From: Burkholderia sp. SRS-W-2-2016
GTDB taxonomy: Bacteria > Pseudomonadota > Gammaproteobacteria > Burkholderiales > Burkholderiaceae
Length of the DNA stretch: 64,000 nucleotides
Reading direction: 5' to 3'
Assembly (NCBI RefSeq): GCF_001931485.1
Contig: NZ_MSDV01000023.1
Span: 124,001-188,000, forward strand
The position numbers and the translations under genes are program-made. Positions 43,959-52,900 of this stretch are shown here, piece by piece; position 1 is the stretch's first letter, and the number at the start of each line of letters is the position of its first letter. The notes below the pieces were generated by a model. The model was not told the origin of the DNA and searched no databases. It saw only the letters and a list, made by a program, of their open reading frames with translations.

Positions 43959-44945
43959 ATGGCGAAAATCGTATTCGGGATGGCGGTGCCGCACAGCGGC
44001 ATGCTGGGTCAGGCACCGGAAGACTGGCTCAAGAACGGCGAGCGCGACCGCAATAATCCGCAGTTGTGGTTCCGCAATCGCACGTGGACCTACCCGGAAC
44101 TGGAAGCGCATCGCGAAGCGGCGTTCGAGCCGTACCTGACCCTCGAAGAACGCACCGCGCGCGCCGCGCGCTGCCGCAGCGCGCTCGACACGATGGCCGC
44201 CGCGTACCGCGAAGCGAAGATCGACGTCGCGATCATTCTCGGCAAGGACCAGAAGGAGATCTTCACCGACTTCTCGCCGTCGATCGCGATCTATAGCGGC
44301 GCGCAAGTGCACAACGGTCCGCCGCAACGGTCGGTGTACGCGCCCGATCATCACGTCACGCACGACTGTCATCCGAAGTTGGCGACTTACCTGATCGAGT
44401 ACTTCCAGAAAGAGAACTTCGATCTGACCGATCTGTTCGCGTGGCCCGACAACGTGTGGATGAAACCGTTGCCCGAGTACCCGGTGGTGCCGCACGCGTA
44501 CAGCTTCGTCTATCACCAGATCATGGGCGACAACCCGCCGCCGCACGTGCCGGTGATCATGAACTGCTTCTATCCGCCGACCCAGCCTTCGATGTCGCGA
44601 TGCATCGAATTCGGCCGGGTACTGCGCGACGCGCTCAATGCGTGGCCGGACGATGTGCGGGTCGGCATTTTCGCGTCGGGCGGGCTGTCGCATTTCGTCA
44701 ATGACGAAGAGTTCGATCACCGCATCATGAAGATGCTGGCCGAGTACGACTACGACGGTCTCGCGGCGGTCGACAACCGTTCGTACCAGTCGGGTACTTC
44801 CGAAATCAAGCTGTACGTCAGCGTGATGAAAGCGGTGCAGGAAACCGGCGCGGAAATGACGCTGGTCGATTACGTGCCGTGCTGGCGCACGCCGGCCGGC
44901 ACCGGCGAAGGAATGGGCTTCATGTACTGGAAAGCCGCCGACTGA
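43959..44945 (+). CDS. LigB-type class III extradiol ring-cleavage dioxygenase
   Basis: 328 residues. His12 in AVPHSGM matches the first iron ligand of LigB; further conserved elements are IILGKDQKEIF, a His-rich DHHVTHDCHP and SGGLSHFVNDEEFD, the last containing the catalytic-type His and a possible Glu ligand. It would cleave a catechol-type ring with O2 and Fe(II). No separate LigA-type small subunit is nearby, so it may act on gallate, methylgallate or another substrate rather than as classical LigAB. Confidence 0.75.
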   Translation: MAKIVFGMAVPHSGMLGQAPEDWLKNGERDRNNPQLWFRNRTWTYPELEAHREAAFEPYLTLEERTARAARCRSALDTMAAAYREAKIDVAIILGKDQKEIFTDFSPSIAIYSGAQVHNGPPQRSVYAPDHHVTHDCHPKLATYLIEYFQKENFDLTDLFAWPDNVWMKPLPEYPVVPHAYSFVYHQIMGDNPPPHVPVIMNCFYPPTQPSMSRCIEFGRVLRDALNAWPDDVRVGIFASGGLSHFVNDEEFDHRIMKMLAEYDYDGLAAVDNRSYQSGTSEIKLYVSVMKAVQETGAEMTLVDYVPCWRTPAGTGEGMGFMYWKAAD

Positions 44946-44990
44946 GCAGGCAAGTCCAGCTTTATCCGCTATTCACGAGAGAAACACATC

Positions 44991-45848
44991 ATGAGCGATA
45001 ACCGCCTCAATGGGATCATTCGCGCGTTCGAATCCGGCAAGCCCGCATTCACCGCATTTTCGAAGCTCGACAAGCAGACCGCGATCGACATGAGCGACGC
45101 GCCGTACGACGGCATCGTGTTCGAAATGGAGCACAACCCGTACGACGTGAGCGCCCTCGGTGACGCATTGCAGTACATGCTCAATCGCAAGGCGATCGTC
45201 GAAGCGGGTTCGGTTGCGCCGCGCGTGACGCCGATCGCGCGGATTCCGGCCAACGGCGCGGAAATGAATCAGGCATTCGCGAAGCAGGTACTCGATCGCG
45301 GCGTGTATGGCGTGGTGTGGCCGCATATTTCGACCGTCGAGCAGGCATATAACGCGGTCGCGTCGTGCCGCTATGCGCGGCCCAAAAACGCGCCGCTGTA
45401 CGAGCCGAAGGGTGTGCGCGGCGACGGCCCGGCAACCGCATCGCGCTACTGGGGCCTCAGCATGGCAGACTACTACCGCAAGGCCGACGTGTGGCCGCTC
45501 GCGCCGGAAGGGGAGATTCTCGTCGGCCTGATGTGCGAAAGCACCGAGGCGATCGAGAACCTCGACGACATTCTCTCGAACGTGCCGGGCATCGGTTTCA
45601 TTCTGATCGGCGAAGGCGACTTGAGCCAGCAGCTCGGCCATCCGCGCGACTATGAACATCCGGAAGTGGTCGACGCGATGCGCCAGATCGTGGCTACCTG
45701 CCACAAGCACAACGTGGTGGTCGGCAATCCGCACGTGAACGCGAAGAATCACAAGCGGCTGATCGAAGAGGGTTACCGCTTCCTGATGTCGGCGCCGCTG
45801 CGCAGCTATGGCGTGGTCGGCATGGCGCGCGAGATGGCGGGGTACTAA
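44991..45848 (+). CDS. HpcH/HpaI family aldolase
   Basis: 285 residues. Class II pyruvate aldolase features: FEMEHNPYDV (metal-binding Glu region), PIARIPANG, VWPHISTVEQA and FILIGEGDLSQQLG. In a LigJ-containing operon it could split 4-carboxy-4-hydroxy-2-oxoadipate to pyruvate and oxaloacetate, replacing the usual CHA aldolase. Its stop is directly followed by the next gene's ATG, with no spacer. Confidence 0.8.
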   Translation: MSDNRLNGIIRAFESGKPAFTAFSKLDKQTAIDMSDAPYDGIVFEMEHNPYDVSALGDALQYMLNRKAIVEAGSVAPRVTPIARIPANGAEMNQAFAKQVLDRGVYGVVWPHISTVEQAYNAVASCRYARPKNAPLYEPKGVRGDGPATASRYWGLSMADYYRKADVWPLAPEGEILVGLMCESTEAIENLDDILSNVPGIGFILIGEGDLSQQLGHPRDYEHPEVVDAMRQIVATCHKHNVVVGNPHVNAKNHKRLIEEGYRFLMSAPLRSYGVVGMAREMAGY

Positions 45849-47396
45849 ATGAATGGAGCCGAAAGCCTCGTCGACACGCTGACCGAACGCGGCGTCGATA
45901 TCTGCTTCGCGAATCCGGGTACGTCGGAAATGCATTTTCTGAAGGCGCTCGAAAACCCGCGCATGCGCAGCGTGCTGTGTCTGTTCGAAGGCGTGTGCAC
46001 CGGCGCCGCCGACGGCTACTACCGGATGAAGGACACGCCCGCGTCGACGCTGCTGCATCTCGGGCCCGGACTCGCGAACGGGCTCGCGAATATTCACAAT
46101 GCGCGGCGCGCGTCGTCGGGCATGGTCAATATCGTCGGCGAGCATTCGGCTGCGCATCTGAAATACGATCCGCCGTTGATGTCGGATATCGAAGGGCTCG
46201 CGCGCCCGCTCAGTCATTGGGTACGGCGGGTCGAGTCGTCGCGCGCGGTCGCGTGGGACGTCGCCGCCGCGGTCGATAAAGCCAGCGAGTATCCGGGGCA
46301 AATCGCCACGCTGATCCTGCCCGGCGATGCGTCGTGGCAGGAGGCCGGCGAGAAGGTCTCGGTGCCGGAGCCGGCGGTTATTCAGCCACGCAAGCCCGAC
46401 GCCGCCCGCGTCGAGCATATCGCCCAGGTATTGCGCTCGGGCGAGCCCGCGCTGATCGTGCTGGCCGGCCGCGCCACCCGCGGCCGCGCGCTCGAACTGG
46501 CGGGCAAGCTGAAGGCGGCCAGCGGCTGCCGTCTCGCGACGCAGTTCTTCAGCGCGCGGATCGAACGCGGCGCGGGACGCGTGACGCTCGAACGGATTCC
46601 GTACGCGGTCAATGCGGCGGTCGATTATCTGAAAGGCTTTCGCCACATCATCACGGTCGAGACCACCGAGCCGGTCGCATTCTTCAGTTATCCGGACAAA
46701 CCGAGTCTGCTGAAAGCGCCCGGCACCACGGTGCACGCGCTCGCCGAAACCGGCGAGGACGGCACCGCCGCGCTCGAAATGCTGGTCGACGCTTTGAACG
46801 CAGCGCATACGCCGGCCGTGTTGCAGCAGCGCGCGGACGCGGTCGCGCCGAGTGGCGCATTGACGCCGGCGAGCATCGCGCAGGCACTGGCCGCCGCGTT
46901 GCCCGAGGACTGCATCCTCGTCGACGAGTCGCTGACCACCGGGCGCGAGACGATGGGTCTGACCGTCGGCGCCGCGCGCCACGATCTGATCAACAACATG
47001 GGCGGCTCGATCGGTTATGGCACCCCTGTCGCGACAGGCGCCGCGCTCGCATGTCCGGAGCGGCGGGTGTTCTGCATGGTCGGCGACGGCAGCGCGATGT
47101 ACACGATCCAGTCGCTGTGGACCCAGGCGCGCGAAGGTCTGAACATCACGACGATCATTTTCGCCAACAACAGCTACGCAATCCTGAAGGCCGAGTACGC
47201 GAACATGGGCGCCGGCGCGCCGGGCGAACGCGCGCTCGCGATGATCGATATCGACCGTCCACGGATCGACTGGCTCGCGATGGCGAAGAGCATGGGCGTG
47301 CCGGCGGTCGCGGTCGACAGCGCGGACGCTTTCCACAAGGCGATGAGCGATTCGGTGCACGCGGCCGGCCCGTGTCTCATCGAGGTGAGACTGTAA
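45849..47396 (+). CDS. ThDP-dependent decarboxylase/carboligase
   Basis: 515 residues in the acetolactate synthase/benzoylformate decarboxylase superfamily. The N-terminal pyrimidine-binding domain has the catalytic Glu47 (CLFEGVCTGAADGYYRM). The C-terminal pyrophosphate motif GDGS...NNSY lies at about 412-440. It probably decarboxylates a 2-oxo acid made in the aromatic pathway. It abuts the aldolase gene, so the two are translated together. Which 2-oxo acid is used cannot be read from sequence. Confidence 0.82.
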   Translation: MNGAESLVDTLTERGVDICFANPGTSEMHFLKALENPRMRSVLCLFEGVCTGAADGYYRMKDTPASTLLHLGPGLANGLANIHNARRASSGMVNIVGEHSAAHLKYDPPLMSDIEGLARPLSHWVRRVESSRAVAWDVAAAVDKASEYPGQIATLILPGDASWQEAGEKVSVPEPAVIQPRKPDAARVEHIAQVLRSGEPALIVLAGRATRGRALELAGKLKAASGCRLATQFFSARIERGAGRVTLERIPYAVNAAVDYLKGFRHIITVETTEPVAFFSYPDKPSLLKAPGTTVHALAETGEDGTAALEMLVDALNAAHTPAVLQQRADAVAPSGALTPASIAQALAAALPEDCILVDESLTTGRETMGLTVGAARHDLINNMGGSIGYGTPVATGAALACPERRVFCMVGDGSAMYTIQSLWTQAREGLNITTIIFANNSYAILKAEYANMGAGAPGERALAMIDIDRPRIDWLAMAKSMGVPAVAVDSADAFHKAMSDSVHAAGPCLIEVRL

Positions 47397-47424
47397 TTTC
47401 ATTCAAGCATAAGGATCGATATCC

Positions 47425-48321
47425 ATGACCACGACGCAAACCACGGCGCCGACGCTGCGCGTCAATCTGGCCGAATATCCGGTGACCAAAGCGCTGCGCG
47501 ACGGCCGCGTGAGTACCGACCTCGCGAAACTCGACTTCTGCGGACCGACGCCCGCGCATAACGGCTTCAAGGCGATGGTGCGCGAGAACGCGTTCGACGC
47601 GGGCGAACTCGCGATCGTCACGTTCCTGCAGGCGAAGGCGTACGGCAAGCCGTACGTGCTGCTGCCGGCACCGATCTCGGGGCGTTTCCAGCATCATTGC
47701 GCGGGCTTCAATATCGACTTCGGCCATCTCGACCCTAAGGATATCGAAGGGAAAAAGGTTGGCGTGCGCACCTACACGCAGACCACCGCGCTGTGGATTC
47801 GCGGCATTCTGCGCCACGAATACGGCGTCGATCTCGACAAGGTCACGTGGATGACGCTCGGCGACGGCCACCTTTCCGAGTACCGCGATCCGAACAACTG
47901 CGTGCGCCTGCCGGCCGGTTCGTCGATTCCGCAGATGATGATGAACGGAGAACTCGCCGCGGCATTGCTCGGCGAGGACATGCCGAAGGATGCGCGCGTG
48001 CGCACGCTGGTGCCCGATGCGCAGAACGCGGCCAAAGCGTGGTTCGCGCGTGAAGGCGTGGTGCCGGTCAATCATATGTTCGTCGTTCATGAAGAACTGT
48101 CGAAAGCGCGCCCGGATATCGTGCGTGAGCTGTACCGGATGATCGTGGAGAGCCGCGCGCAAACCGAAGGCGGCACGCCGGCGGTGTTTCCGCCGATCGG
48201 TCTGGAGCAGAACCGCAAGGGCCTGCAACTGGCGATCGATTGGGCATTGGATCAGAAGATCCTGCCGCATCGTCTGTCGGTCGACGAGCTGTTCGACGAC
48301 GTGACCGGCAGCCTCGGCTGA
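47425..48321 (+). CDS. 4,5-Dihydroxyphthalate decarboxylase-like protein, copy 2
   Basis: 298 residues, without signal peptide. It is a distant paralogue of the gene at 39586: both share PxDIEGKKVGVRxY, KVTW, a QMM..GEL block and the C-terminal RLSVDELF/RMSIDELF end. Several other residues differ (RFQHHCAGFN versus RFHHGGLLV), so the two may act on different substrates or one may have lost activity. It closes the core operon. Confidence 0.7.
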   Translation: MTTTQTTAPTLRVNLAEYPVTKALRDGRVSTDLAKLDFCGPTPAHNGFKAMVRENAFDAGELAIVTFLQAKAYGKPYVLLPAPISGRFQHHCAGFNIDFGHLDPKDIEGKKVGVRTYTQTTALWIRGILRHEYGVDLDKVTWMTLGDGHLSEYRDPNNCVRLPAGSSIPQMMMNGELAAALLGEDMPKDARVRTLVPDAQNAAKAWFAREGVVPVNHMFVVHEELSKARPDIVRELYRMIVESRAQTEGGTPAVFPPIGLEQNRKGLQLAIDWALDQKILPHRLSVDELFDDVTGSLG

Positions 48322-48342
48322 GCGTGAGGCCACGAGTGATAA

Positions 48343-48369
48343 GCGCCGGCCGCGCTGCCGGTCCGGCGC
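48343..48369 (+). terminator. GC-rich hairpin after the core aromatic operon
   Basis: GCGCCGG and CCGGCGC form a 7-bp stem with a 13-base loop, 21 bases after the gene ending at 48321 and 15 bases before the next ATG. There is no T-run. It may limit transcription into the TolB-like gene. Confidence 0.35.
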
Positions 48370-48384
48370 CGATGAAGACTAAAA

Positions 48385-50343
48385 ATGGAGACTAGTACTG
48401 TGCGTGCTTCACTGCAGATAAAAACGAAAGTTCTGTCCGGCCTCGCGATTGCCGCGGCTATTGCCGCCGCATTCGTGCCGGCGGCGGGCGCCGCGACGGC
48501 GACTGCAACCGTAACGGCCACCAAAGGCGACCTGCTGATCTACCGGATCGGCCCGACCACTTCCGAGCTATATATCGCCAATGCCGACGGCAGCAACGAA
48601 CACCGGCTGCTGCCGTCCGACGGCTTCGACTATCACGGCTCGTTTTCGCCGGACGGCAAATGGATCGTGTTCACGTCGGAGCGCGACGGCCTCGGTCACG
48701 CGAGCCTGTATCGCGTGCGCGCGGACGGCACGGGACTGCAACGGCTGACCGACTCGATCGGCATCAGCGATGCGGCAGTCTTCAATCCGGCCGATCCGAA
48801 TCTGATTGCGTTCGTGTCGTCGCGGCGCGAGCGCGATACGTGGGGCACCACGAATATCTGGACGCTGAATCTGAAGACCGGCGCGCTGCATAACGTGACC
48901 GGCGACCTCAAGTTCGACGCCGATAAGCCGCACAGTTTCTTCCGGCCGTCGTGGTCGCCGGATGGCAAATGGATTGCGTTGTCGTCGGATCTCGGCACCG
49001 ACTGGCGCGGCCATAATTTGCCGGTCGGTTGGGAGCGCACGCAGGAAAGCGCGATCTACGAGATTCATCCGGACGGCTCGGGTTTTAAGCAGATCAGCGC
49101 GCGCGCCGGTTATGCACAGGGCTCGCCCGCGTGGTCGGCGGACGGCAAGCGGGTGGTGTTCTACGAGACGCCGGTCGAATCGACGTGGGGCGCGCATCGT
49201 CCCGAGGCAATCGGCAAGGTCAGCACGCAACTCGTGCAGGTGGACGTCGCGTCGGGCGCGCGCACCGAACTGACGAATACGCCGGGATTCAAGGTGTTTC
49301 CGCAATTCGTCGGCGCGAGCAACGTCGCGTATCACATCAAGAACGGCGCGCAGGAAGGGCTATTTACGACGGACGGCCACGCGCGCGCGACCGCGGGCAG
49401 CGGCATCCGCTCGCCGCATTATTCGGCGGACGGCAAGCAGGTCGTCTACGAAAAGGTCGTGTACGGCAAGCCGTTCCATCCGAACGGTACGAAGCTGTTC
49501 AGTTTCGATCCGCAGTGGAACTACCGTTTCGTCGACGTGTTCCCGCAGCTCTCGCGCGACGGTAAATCGCTCGTGTACACGGAGAAGGCGGTCGGCTCGT
49601 CGATCGTGGTCGCCAATACCGACTTCAGCGACGCGCGTCATATCTACGATCCGCTCACCAGTGGCCTCGAACCGAAATTGATCAAGATGGGGTTGGCGGG
49701 CGCGTTCCAGCCGACATGGTCGCCGGACAAGCAATGGGTCGCGTTCGGCGTGGGCGGCTGGTTCTTCATGCGCGACCACATGCCGGGCCGCATCATGCGC
49801 ATCAAGGCCGACGGCAGCATGGACGGCAAGCCGGAGATTCTGACCGACGGCAAGGAAAACGCGGGTTTTCCGAGCTATTCGCCGGACGGCACGCGGATTG
49901 TGTACCGGGTGTGGAGCGAGCAGGACAAGGGGCTGCGGATTCTCGATCTGGCCACGCACCAGAGCACGGTGCTGACCACCGAGCCGGATAACTTGCCGGG
50001 CTGGTCGCCGGACGGCACGAAGATCGTGTTCACGCGCAAGGAGATCAATCCTGGCGATACTAACAAGTTCCACTACGACGTGTACACGATCAACCCGGAC
50101 GGCACGGACGTGCGGCGCCTGACGCCGCAGGGCTCGAACCAGGCGCACGCGACATGGACGTGGGATAACCGCATCGCGTACAGCTCCGGCGAGTACGGGT
50201 TCCGCGACGAGCTTTCGCTGTACGACGATACGTTCCAGCCGGATGGTCAGAACTGGGTGATGAACGCGGACGGCAGCGACCGGCATGCGATCACCGATAC
50301 GGTCTGGGAAGATTCGATGCCGTTGTATATCCCGAAGCAGTAA
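48385..50343 (+). CDS. Secreted TolB-like beta-propeller protein
   Basis: 652 residues. An N-terminal signal peptide (about 35-40 residues, Ala-rich) precedes many PD40/WD40-like repeats of the form FSPDGKWIVFTS, SWSPDGKWIALSS, WSADGKRVVFYE and YSPDGTRIVYRV. There is no peptidase domain, so it is not a prolyl oligopeptidase. It lies in the aromatic cluster on the same strand; its job is unknown, perhaps periplasmic binding or scaffolding. A GTG at 48400 is an alternative start. Confidence 0.75.
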   Translation: METSTVRASLQIKTKVLSGLAIAAAIAAAFVPAAGAATATATVTATKGDLLIYRIGPTTSELYIANADGSNEHRLLPSDGFDYHGSFSPDGKWIVFTSERDGLGHASLYRVRADGTGLQRLTDSIGISDAAVFNPADPNLIAFVSSRRERDTWGTTNIWTLNLKTGALHNVTGDLKFDADKPHSFFRPSWSPDGKWIALSSDLGTDWRGHNLPVGWERTQESAIYEIHPDGSGFKQISARAGYAQGSPAWSADGKRVVFYETPVESTWGAHRPEAIGKVSTQLVQVDVASGARTELTNTPGFKVFPQFVGASNVAYHIKNGAQEGLFTTDGHARATAGSGIRSPHYSADGKQVVYEKVVYGKPFHPNGTKLFSFDPQWNYRFVDVFPQLSRDGKSLVYTEKAVGSSIVVANTDFSDARHIYDPLTSGLEPKLIKMGLAGAFQPTWSPDKQWVAFGVGGWFFMRDHMPGRIMRIKADGSMDGKPEILTDGKENAGFPSYSPDGTRIVYRVWSEQDKGLRILDLATHQSTVLTTEPDNLPGWSPDGTKIVFTRKEINPGDTNKFHYDVYTINPDGTDVRRLTPQGSNQAHATWTWDNRIAYSSGEYGFRDELSLYDDTFQPDGQNWVMNADGSDRHAITDTVWEDSMPLYIPKQ

Positions 50344-50359
50344 GGCCTCCGAAGCATCG

Positions 50360-50390
50360 CGCGCGGGGTGAGCTTCAGCCGCCCCGCGCG
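50360..50390. terminator. Bidirectional hairpin between convergent genes
   Basis: CGCGCGGGG and CCCCGCGCG form a perfect 9-bp stem with a 13-base loop, between the rightward TolB-like gene (stop at 50343) and the leftward MFS gene (stop at 50468). The position between convergent genes supports a terminator role even without T-runs. Confidence 0.55.
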
Positions 50391-50467
50391 TGTCCCAGAC
50401 TCCGCTGCAACGCCGCCTGCTCGACCGGCTTGACCAGATGATCGTCGAAGCCGGCTTCGCGGTTCCT

Positions 50468-51790
50468 TTATTCGCGGATTTCGCGGCGCCCGCCGGCGGA
50501 GGCATCGGCTTGCGTGAGCTGCGCTTCATTGTTCATATCGTTGACTTTCGGCGCCCATTCGCGCCGCAGCAGCACAACCGTACTCGTCGCGCCGGTCAGC
50601 AGAAAAACGAAGATCGCCCGCATCGGCCATTCGTAGCTGCCGCCGATATGCAGCAGCCAGCCGGACAGACTCGCGGAGACGCCGCCGGCGAGACTCGCGG
50701 CCACCTGTTGCAAACCGGTATTCAGACCGACCGCCTGTTTCGGAATCAACGTGAGCTTGCATAGCGCGAGCGTATTGGCGGTGACCAGGCCGAGCAGCGA
50801 CAACGACACTACATTCCAGAACAACGCGATGCGCAGCGTCGGCGCATACGCGCCGAGCAGTACCGTGGTGCCGCCGATAAAGCCGGCGACGATAAAGCAT
50901 TTACGCACGAGCACCGCATCGTGGCCGCGCGCGATCAGCCGGTCCGCGCTCCAACCGGCGAGCGCCGCGACGATCGCGATGCCGGCAAAACTGAAGAACG
51001 TATAGAGTCCGGATTTTTCCAGCGAAAGACCGCGTTGCTCGACCAGATAGGCGGGCATCCACGTCATGCAATAGAACGCGAAATAGCTGTAGCAGAAGTT
51101 ATTGACGAGCCCGCCCCACACGACTGGACTGACCAGAAGATTTTTCAGCGGGACCGACGCGGCGCGCCGCTTCGCGACCGCGAGTGCTTCGCGCGACGGA
51201 TAGTCGTTGCGGACCATCACGAGCCACGGCAGCAGCCACAGCAAACCGATCAGGCCGGTCGCGACGAACATCGCCCGCCACGAATGATTGACGATGATCC
51301 ACGCGGCGATCGGTGCGCCGAGCGCCGGACCCATCTTGCCGCCGATCGAAAAAATGCCGAGCGCGGTGCCTTTCTGCGTTTCCGCGAAGTGGTCGGCCAG
51401 ATAGCGATAAGTGGCCGGCACGACGACCGACTCGGCGACGCCGATCATGAGACGCATCGCGATCAACGCGGCCAGCGTCGTTACCATCCCGGTCGCCGCG
51501 GCGGCGAGACACCACAGCACGAAGCACAGCGCGTACGGCCATTTGACGCCGTAACGATCGACGATCCAGCCCATCGGCATCTGCACGACACCATACGACC
51601 AGAACACCGCCGAATTGAGCCAGCCGCGCTCGACGCTGGTCAACGCGAATTCGCGCACGAAATGCCGGTCCGCGAGCGCGGCGGACAGGCTCGTGCGATC
51701 GACGAACGAGATCATCAGGCCGAGTGCGAGCAGCACGAGGATCGCCCACGGGTTCTCGGTGCGTGAGTCGGGGCGGAGTGCGAGTTTCAT
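50468..51790 (-). CDS. MFS transporter, paralogue of 42641-43921
   Basis: 440 residues, 12 predicted helices. It aligns closely along its length with the other MFS protein in this cluster (LALGLMISFVDRTSLS, WIVDRYGVKWPYAL, GPALGAPIAAWIIV, ATGLIGLLWLLPWLVMVRNDYPS). It is leftward, downstream of the outer-membrane gene and separated from it by a strong hairpin. It probably imports a related aromatic acid, forming with the outer-membrane barrel an uptake pair. Confidence 0.87.
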   Translation of the reverse strand: MKLALRPDSRTENPWAILVLLALGLMISFVDRTSLSAALADRHFVREFALTSVERGWLNSAVFWSYGVVQMPMGWIVDRYGVKWPYALCFVLWCLAAAATGMVTTLAALIAMRLMIGVAESVVVPATYRYLADHFAETQKGTALGIFSIGGKMGPALGAPIAAWIIVNHSWRAMFVATGLIGLLWLLPWLVMVRNDYPSREALAVAKRRAASVPLKNLLVSPVVWGGLVNNFCYSYFAFYCMTWMPAYLVEQRGLSLEKSGLYTFFSFAGIAIVAALAGWSADRLIARGHDAVLVRKCFIVAGFIGGTTVLLGAYAPTLRIALFWNVVSLSLLGLVTANTLALCKLTLIPKQAVGLNTGLQQVAASLAGGVSASLSGWLLHIGGSYEWPMRAIFVFLLTGATSTVVLLRREWAPKVNDMNNEAQLTQADASAGGRREIRE

Positions 51791-51828
51791 CGTGGCGACT
51801 TCCGTGTCGTGGCGGGGCCGTTAAACGA

Positions 51829-51862
51829 ACTTCGGCGGCCCGCTATGGCGGGCCGCCGAAGT
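51829..51862 (-). terminator. Strong hairpin between the barrel gene and the MFS gene
   Basis: A perfect 15-bp stem (ACTTCGGCGGCCCGC and its complement) with a TATG loop. On the leftward strand it is followed by TCGTTTAA, a poor but present T-rich tail. It lies 54 bases after the barrel gene and 39 bases before the MFS start. Probably an intrinsic or partial terminator that makes the barrel message more abundant. Confidence 0.65.
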
Positions 51863-51916
51863 CTGGTTTCATTCAACCGGTCCTATTCAACCGGTTTATT
51901 TCACTGGCACTCGCGC

Positions 51917-52900
51917 TCAGAAATGAATTTCCGCCATCACCATCGGTGCCGACGTGATCGTGCTGACCGCCGCGTGAGTCGGCGTGCCGTACATGTGATA
52001 CCAGTACTCGTAGCCGAGCCCCGCGTAAAACGCGCGCGGATGGCCGATGAACGAGCCGAGATCGGCGAGCAGCGACATGCGCGTGAGAAATTCCGTGGTG
52101 GTTTCGACGCCGAAGCCGTCCTTGCCCTTCGGTCCGGTCACGCTCGCGAAGCCGCGGAACATCAACGGCACCGGACCCGCGCGGAACGGGAACAGCCACG
52201 AGCTTTCGAGGTGCCATGCGGGATTGAAATGCACGTCGGCGCCGACAATGCCGTTGTGATTGCTTTCGGTGCGCACCCCGGCGGTGAAGTTCAGGAAGCC
52301 GCGCGGCAATTTGAACTCGACCGTCGGCCCCAGCACGAGCATCCGCGCGCGTTGCGCGAAAGAGTCGTTCTTCACGCCGAATTCATAGCCGACGGTCATG
52401 CCGACGTCGCGAATCACACCGATCCCCACCGGCCGGCCGAGAATCTTGCCGGCGCTCAGCGTGACCCGGCCGACGCTGTAGACCTCCTGCGCGCCGCCGT
52501 TGGACGGACCGCCGGCTTCCGGGTTGGCCGAGTTCGACACCAGATAGTCGACATTGAACGCGTAGCTGCCGAAGCGGAAACCGCCGATCGTGGTCAGATA
52601 GCCGATGTTCTGCGCGACCTTCTCCGGGACGCCGGGGTAGTGGAAGTTGCTGCCATAGCGATAGCCGATATAGGTGTCGTTCCACGACACCGGCGGCGCG
52701 CCCAGTTGCTCGGCCGATTTCAGATCGGGGGCTTCGAGCGGCGCGTTGGCGTTCGGTTGCGTGACGAGAGGCTGCTGCGTGGGCGAGGCCGGCGACGCGT
52801 TCGGCGGGCTGAATACTTCGGCATGACTGAATTCGCTCAAGCAGCAGAACAGGGCCGCGCCGAGCAGCGACTTGCGCAAAGCAGGGGGAATCTTCTTCAT
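51917..52900 (-). CDS. Outer-membrane beta-barrel protein
   Basis: 327 residues from the ATG at 52900 (ribosome site ACGGAGAC). A signal peptide ends in EFSHAE. A Pro/Asn-rich linker (about 28-60) precedes a barrel of alternating beta strands, starting WNDTYIGYRYGSNFHYPG and ending in the C-terminal aromatic IHF expected of outer-membrane proteins. It resembles Tsx-like or phenol-pathway channel proteins loosely; substrate uptake for the aromatic cluster is likely. The control element at 53107-53163 lies upstream. Confidence 0.72.
   Translation of the reverse strand: MKKIPPALRKSLLGAALFCCLSEFSHAEVFSPPNASPASPTQQPLVTQPNANAPLEAPDLKSAEQLGAPPVSWNDTYIGYRYGSNFHYPGVPEKVAQNIGYLTTIGGFRFGSYAFNVDYLVSNSANPEAGGPSNGGAQEVYSVGRVTLSAGKILGRPVGIGVIRDVGMTVGYEFGVKNDSFAQRARMLVLGPTVEFKLPRGFLNFTAGVRTESNHNGIVGADVHFNPAWHLESSWLFPFRAGPVPLMFRGFASVTGPKGKDGFGVETTTEFLTRMSLLADLGSFIGHPRAFYAGLGYEYWYHMYGTPTHAAVSTITSAPMVMAEIHF

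Noticed and set aside
44973..47402. 809-residue leftward open frame
   Set aside because: Antisense to the aldolase and ThDP enzyme genes, which have full family motifs; the frame is His/Arg-rich noise.
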